From Lichenostomus cassidix (Eukaryota > Chordata > Aves > Passeriformes > Meliphagidae), in contig CM039182.1 of assembly GCA_008360975.2 (NCBI GenBank), forward strand, positions 80,569,405-80,633,404: DNA of 64,000 bases, read 5' to 3'. The notes beneath the pieces were generated by a model. It did not search any database. It had not been told where the DNA came from and was given only the letters and a program-made list of their open reading frames with translations. Below, piece after piece: positions 61,301 to 64,000 of the stretch (positions within the stretch are counted from its first letter, which is position 1; each line of letters starts with the position of its first letter). The position numbers were made by a program, and so were the translations under genes.

Positions 61301-64000
61301 GCAGAAAGACCAAAACTAAAACATTCAAAACAATGAAACCTCCCCTCTTGCCTTGACTTTAGACTGCCAGGGTGGTAATGGTTTGTCACAGTGAGGTTTC
61401 TGAATAAAATAAAGCTATTAATAAATGACATGCATGGTAATTCAGTATAGTGTTCTAGTTAAGCATTTGCATCTTTCTGCCACTCTCATAGATTAGAGGG
61501 GACTGTTGAGCATTAGTGGTAACAAGATGCACCTCATATGCATGCTAATGGATTATAACTTCTTAAAGGTGCAATTTGTACCTGTCTCTCAGTGGATTGG
61601 GAAAGTGGTGCATGAGGAACAGATCGTTAAGCATCAGTAGCCAAGCTTTGCTAATTAGCACATCTTCTAGTGCCAACTCTCTTTGTCCACAGAGAATGTA
61701 AATTATTCTTATTTTCTCCCTCAATCTTTTGGGCTTCTTAAGCAATGTACCTCCTCGACTGGAAGATAGAGACTGCAGATTTCTAATTTTCAATTCTCAT
61801 GATTAATTGAAGAACATGCATGGTTTATTCAAAAGCAGGGATGCTGCCAAAAATGATCTAATTGGTTAAATAAATAACCCTAAGCTTTTATTACTCAATT
61901 TTTTTTTATTGCATTATTGATGCTATATCACCCTCCAAATCAGTAAGAGTTAATGAGTGATTTGCCTGGGGCTATTAATATTTTTGTAATCAGTGGTAAA
62001 TTGCTGTGATGACTTCTTTTGCTGACTTGTAGCTCACTGTATTTGTTCACTTGGTAAAATGGTGTTGATGGTAAGAAAGCACTGAAAAATAGCATCCAAA
62101 TTTCACCTTGTTGGGTTTTTTTGTGCCTGAGGAAATACGTAATTCTGTTAATAGAATTAGTTATGAAGAATGTTTTTGGATAGGGGAAACAAAAAAGAGG
62201 AAATTTTTTTTGAGAACCATTTGTCATAAGTGGGATTCAAAACCAGAGAAGCATAATGCATTTATTTAGAACCTTTGCTGTGAGAAAGGAGGAGGAATTT
62301 GAGCATTATATGATTTTGTTGTGGCAAGTAATATTCCCATTTATGAATGGAGGTGTGCACAAAAAAGTGCTGCAGTGTAGTTTGGAATGGTTCTGAGCAA
62401 GTGCCCAGAAAAAAAAGATGAAATAGGTTCTGACCTATGCAAGGCACTAAAAGTCTTGAGAATTAAGTTTGAATCCTGTTTCTTTATATCTCTTTAGTTC
62501 TGTGAAAGACAGAAAACCGTCAGTAACTACTATTACATACAGGAATAAGCTAGGTAATCATCCAGTTAACTGTATCAGATGGCCATTATAAACCTGTATG
62601 AAAATATGGGTGTATTTCTGAAAAGTACTTAAATAAAAATTCTTTTAAAACCAGAAACACATTTTATGTTACTGAATGTTAGTGGGTGATGTTAGCATGT
62701 CTCTATCCAAGATAGTGTTGTTTAAACCTTTTTGTTTCAAATGTTAGCTTTTGTCCAGCACTTCAGGTATAAGGTGGCTGAGACATGCACTTTTTTCCTT
62801 ACCATATGTTCAAATTTTTTTTTCCCTTTTGCGACTTTTCCAAGTGGGCTACACTGCAGCGAAAAACTGAGCCTCTTCCCTTTCCTCAGACCTTTATTTG
62901 AGTGCAAGAATGGATGAGTAGTCACTAGGAGATGGATAACTACATTAAGAGGAAGGAATAAGGCCATGGAGTCTTCATGATGGAGAGGAACAGACTGTGT
63001 GTGGGGAACACAGCTGATGGAGTTTTAGGAAGTCACAGGATGGAAATCGGGGAACTGTCATTTGTTAACTGATACAAGAACAGAGAGCAACTTGGAAGTC
63101 GATATCCAGACAGCAGTGAGCTCCTGGCACTTGCTCCTGCTGAGGTAATGGAGGCTATTGGTGACAGATGAGATCAAAAAGGAAGTCTGTCTAATTCACA
63201 GGCAACAGCTCTGTAAGTAGGTAGTAGAAATATTCCCTTCCACCATCTCTAATTCAAGAGCTTTGGAGGCTGGAGGAATAGGCTACAGAAACTGGCAAGC
63301 CTGAGGTATTCCTGAGACTCATCTCTTACTGCTCTTGGAGATGCAGCACTGGACTAGACACAGCTTTGGCCTGACCCTGTGGGGCATTTGCCAACTAGTA
63401 TTGATGCATGGAACCCATTTGTTCAAAGAGAATTTGAAGTTCCCTCAGCTGCTGGCCATTCAAATTTTGTATGCCACTGTAGCTTCTAACCTGAATTTGG
63501 GAGCATCTTTGAGAGGAAAGGATGTAACAGTGCTTTGGCATTTTGGTAGTCTGTTACTTCCAATGCATCTTCTTGGGGTGATTGAAAAAGTGGATTTGCC
63601 GTAGACAAGCTTTGAGGATGTGGAGTCAGAAAATACCTGCAGGATGGGAGGGGGAAAGTCACTTTGTCACCTTTGTCCTTTTCCACTCTTGTACATCATA
63701 ATACTGTTGCCACGAGAGGGTATTGGAGGCTGAATAAATACTTTGAGATTAAAATAATAGCAGTGAATTAGATTAGAGTTCCTATGGCAGTTTTTGTGCA
63801 TTTGCAATTTTCATGCAGTCCCTATAAACAATTACATTTTTTTATATTTCTTGTTGCTAGGTGAAAGACCCAAGGAAAACAAAACAAGATGGTGCCTGCC
63901 CTCTCCATTTATTATGCTCAAGACATGGTAGTTTGGTGTGTGGAGGGAAAACTGTGACTGTTCCCTAATACATCTTTTTATACCAATGACATAAGTTTAT
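58366..64000. other. Presumed intronic stretch to the window edge
   Basis: AT-rich with T runs (58861, 59630), an (AAAC)n tract at 60019-60040 and a candidate conserved block at about 61480-62060. A pyrimidine tract ending TTGTTGCTAG at 63861 precedes GTGAAAGACC, but no matching donor or convincing frame follows before the window ends. Confidence 0.4.
60019..60040 (+). repeat. (AAAC)n simple repeat
   Basis: About five copies of AAAC, followed by A- and C-rich degenerate sequence. Confidence 0.85.

Noticed and set aside
63862..64000. Exon starting after TTGTTGCTAG near the window end
   Set aside because: The acceptor is plausible but no donor or extended frame follows (the ATG at 63890 gives only 22 codons), and the window ends too soon to judge.
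1..64000. tRNA, rRNA, CRISPR arrays or known microRNA precursors
   Set aside because: Reading both strands I found no cloverleaf with conserved tRNA A/B boxes, no rRNA-like sequence, no spaced direct-repeat array, and no microRNA seed in a hairpin that I recognise. A covariance-model scan would be more sensitive.

Overview
The window looks like nuclear DNA of a bird. It is AT-rich and vertebrate-like, with long non-coding stretches, one sharp CpG island, and interspersed repeats dominated by CR1 LINE 3' fragments. Several of these carry the typical CR1 tail of repeated ATTCTATGAT-like units, or its reverse complement. I see no Alu, L1, B1 or other mammalian repeat, and no bacterial gene organisation. 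The style of the CR1 tails and one LTR-like repeat suggest a neoavian, perhaps songbird, genome. That species hint is inference from remembered repeat families, not something proved here.

Layout. 1-7.3 kb is AT-rich flanking DNA with an octameric (GTATATAT)n microsatellite (648-757), a decayed LTR-like repeat (about 1215-1835), and a short acidic open segment ending at a good splice donor (4625-4674). 7.3-9.06 kb is a CpG island split by an AT-rich gap. It holds two divergent transcription-start candidates: a TATA-driven minus-strand first exon (about 7353-7400) and a TATA-less plus-strand first exon ending at a donor at 8476/8477. The plus side contains a (GCACC)9 pentanucleotide tract, G-quadruplex motifs and a YY1-like element. 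From 9 to 64 kb I find no convincing protein-coding exon. The most economical reading is a long first intron (or introns) of the plus-strand gene, with a plausible non-coding second exon at 26819-26893.

Repeats in the long stretch are a nested pair of CR1 copies (18186-18938), further CR1 fragments at about 30.4, 33.5, 39.6, 47.6, 50.0 and 57.8 kb, and a probable solo LTR at about 43194-43550. Several perfect hairpins and palindromes, plus homeodomain-site-rich blocks that look like conserved non-coding elements, lie between them.

No gene name can be assigned from the sequence. Nearly all open reading frames are short and featureless; those with recognisable content are remnants of the CR1 ORF2 C-terminus. 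The long frames in the CpG island are explained by a shortage of stop codons in GC-rich DNA.
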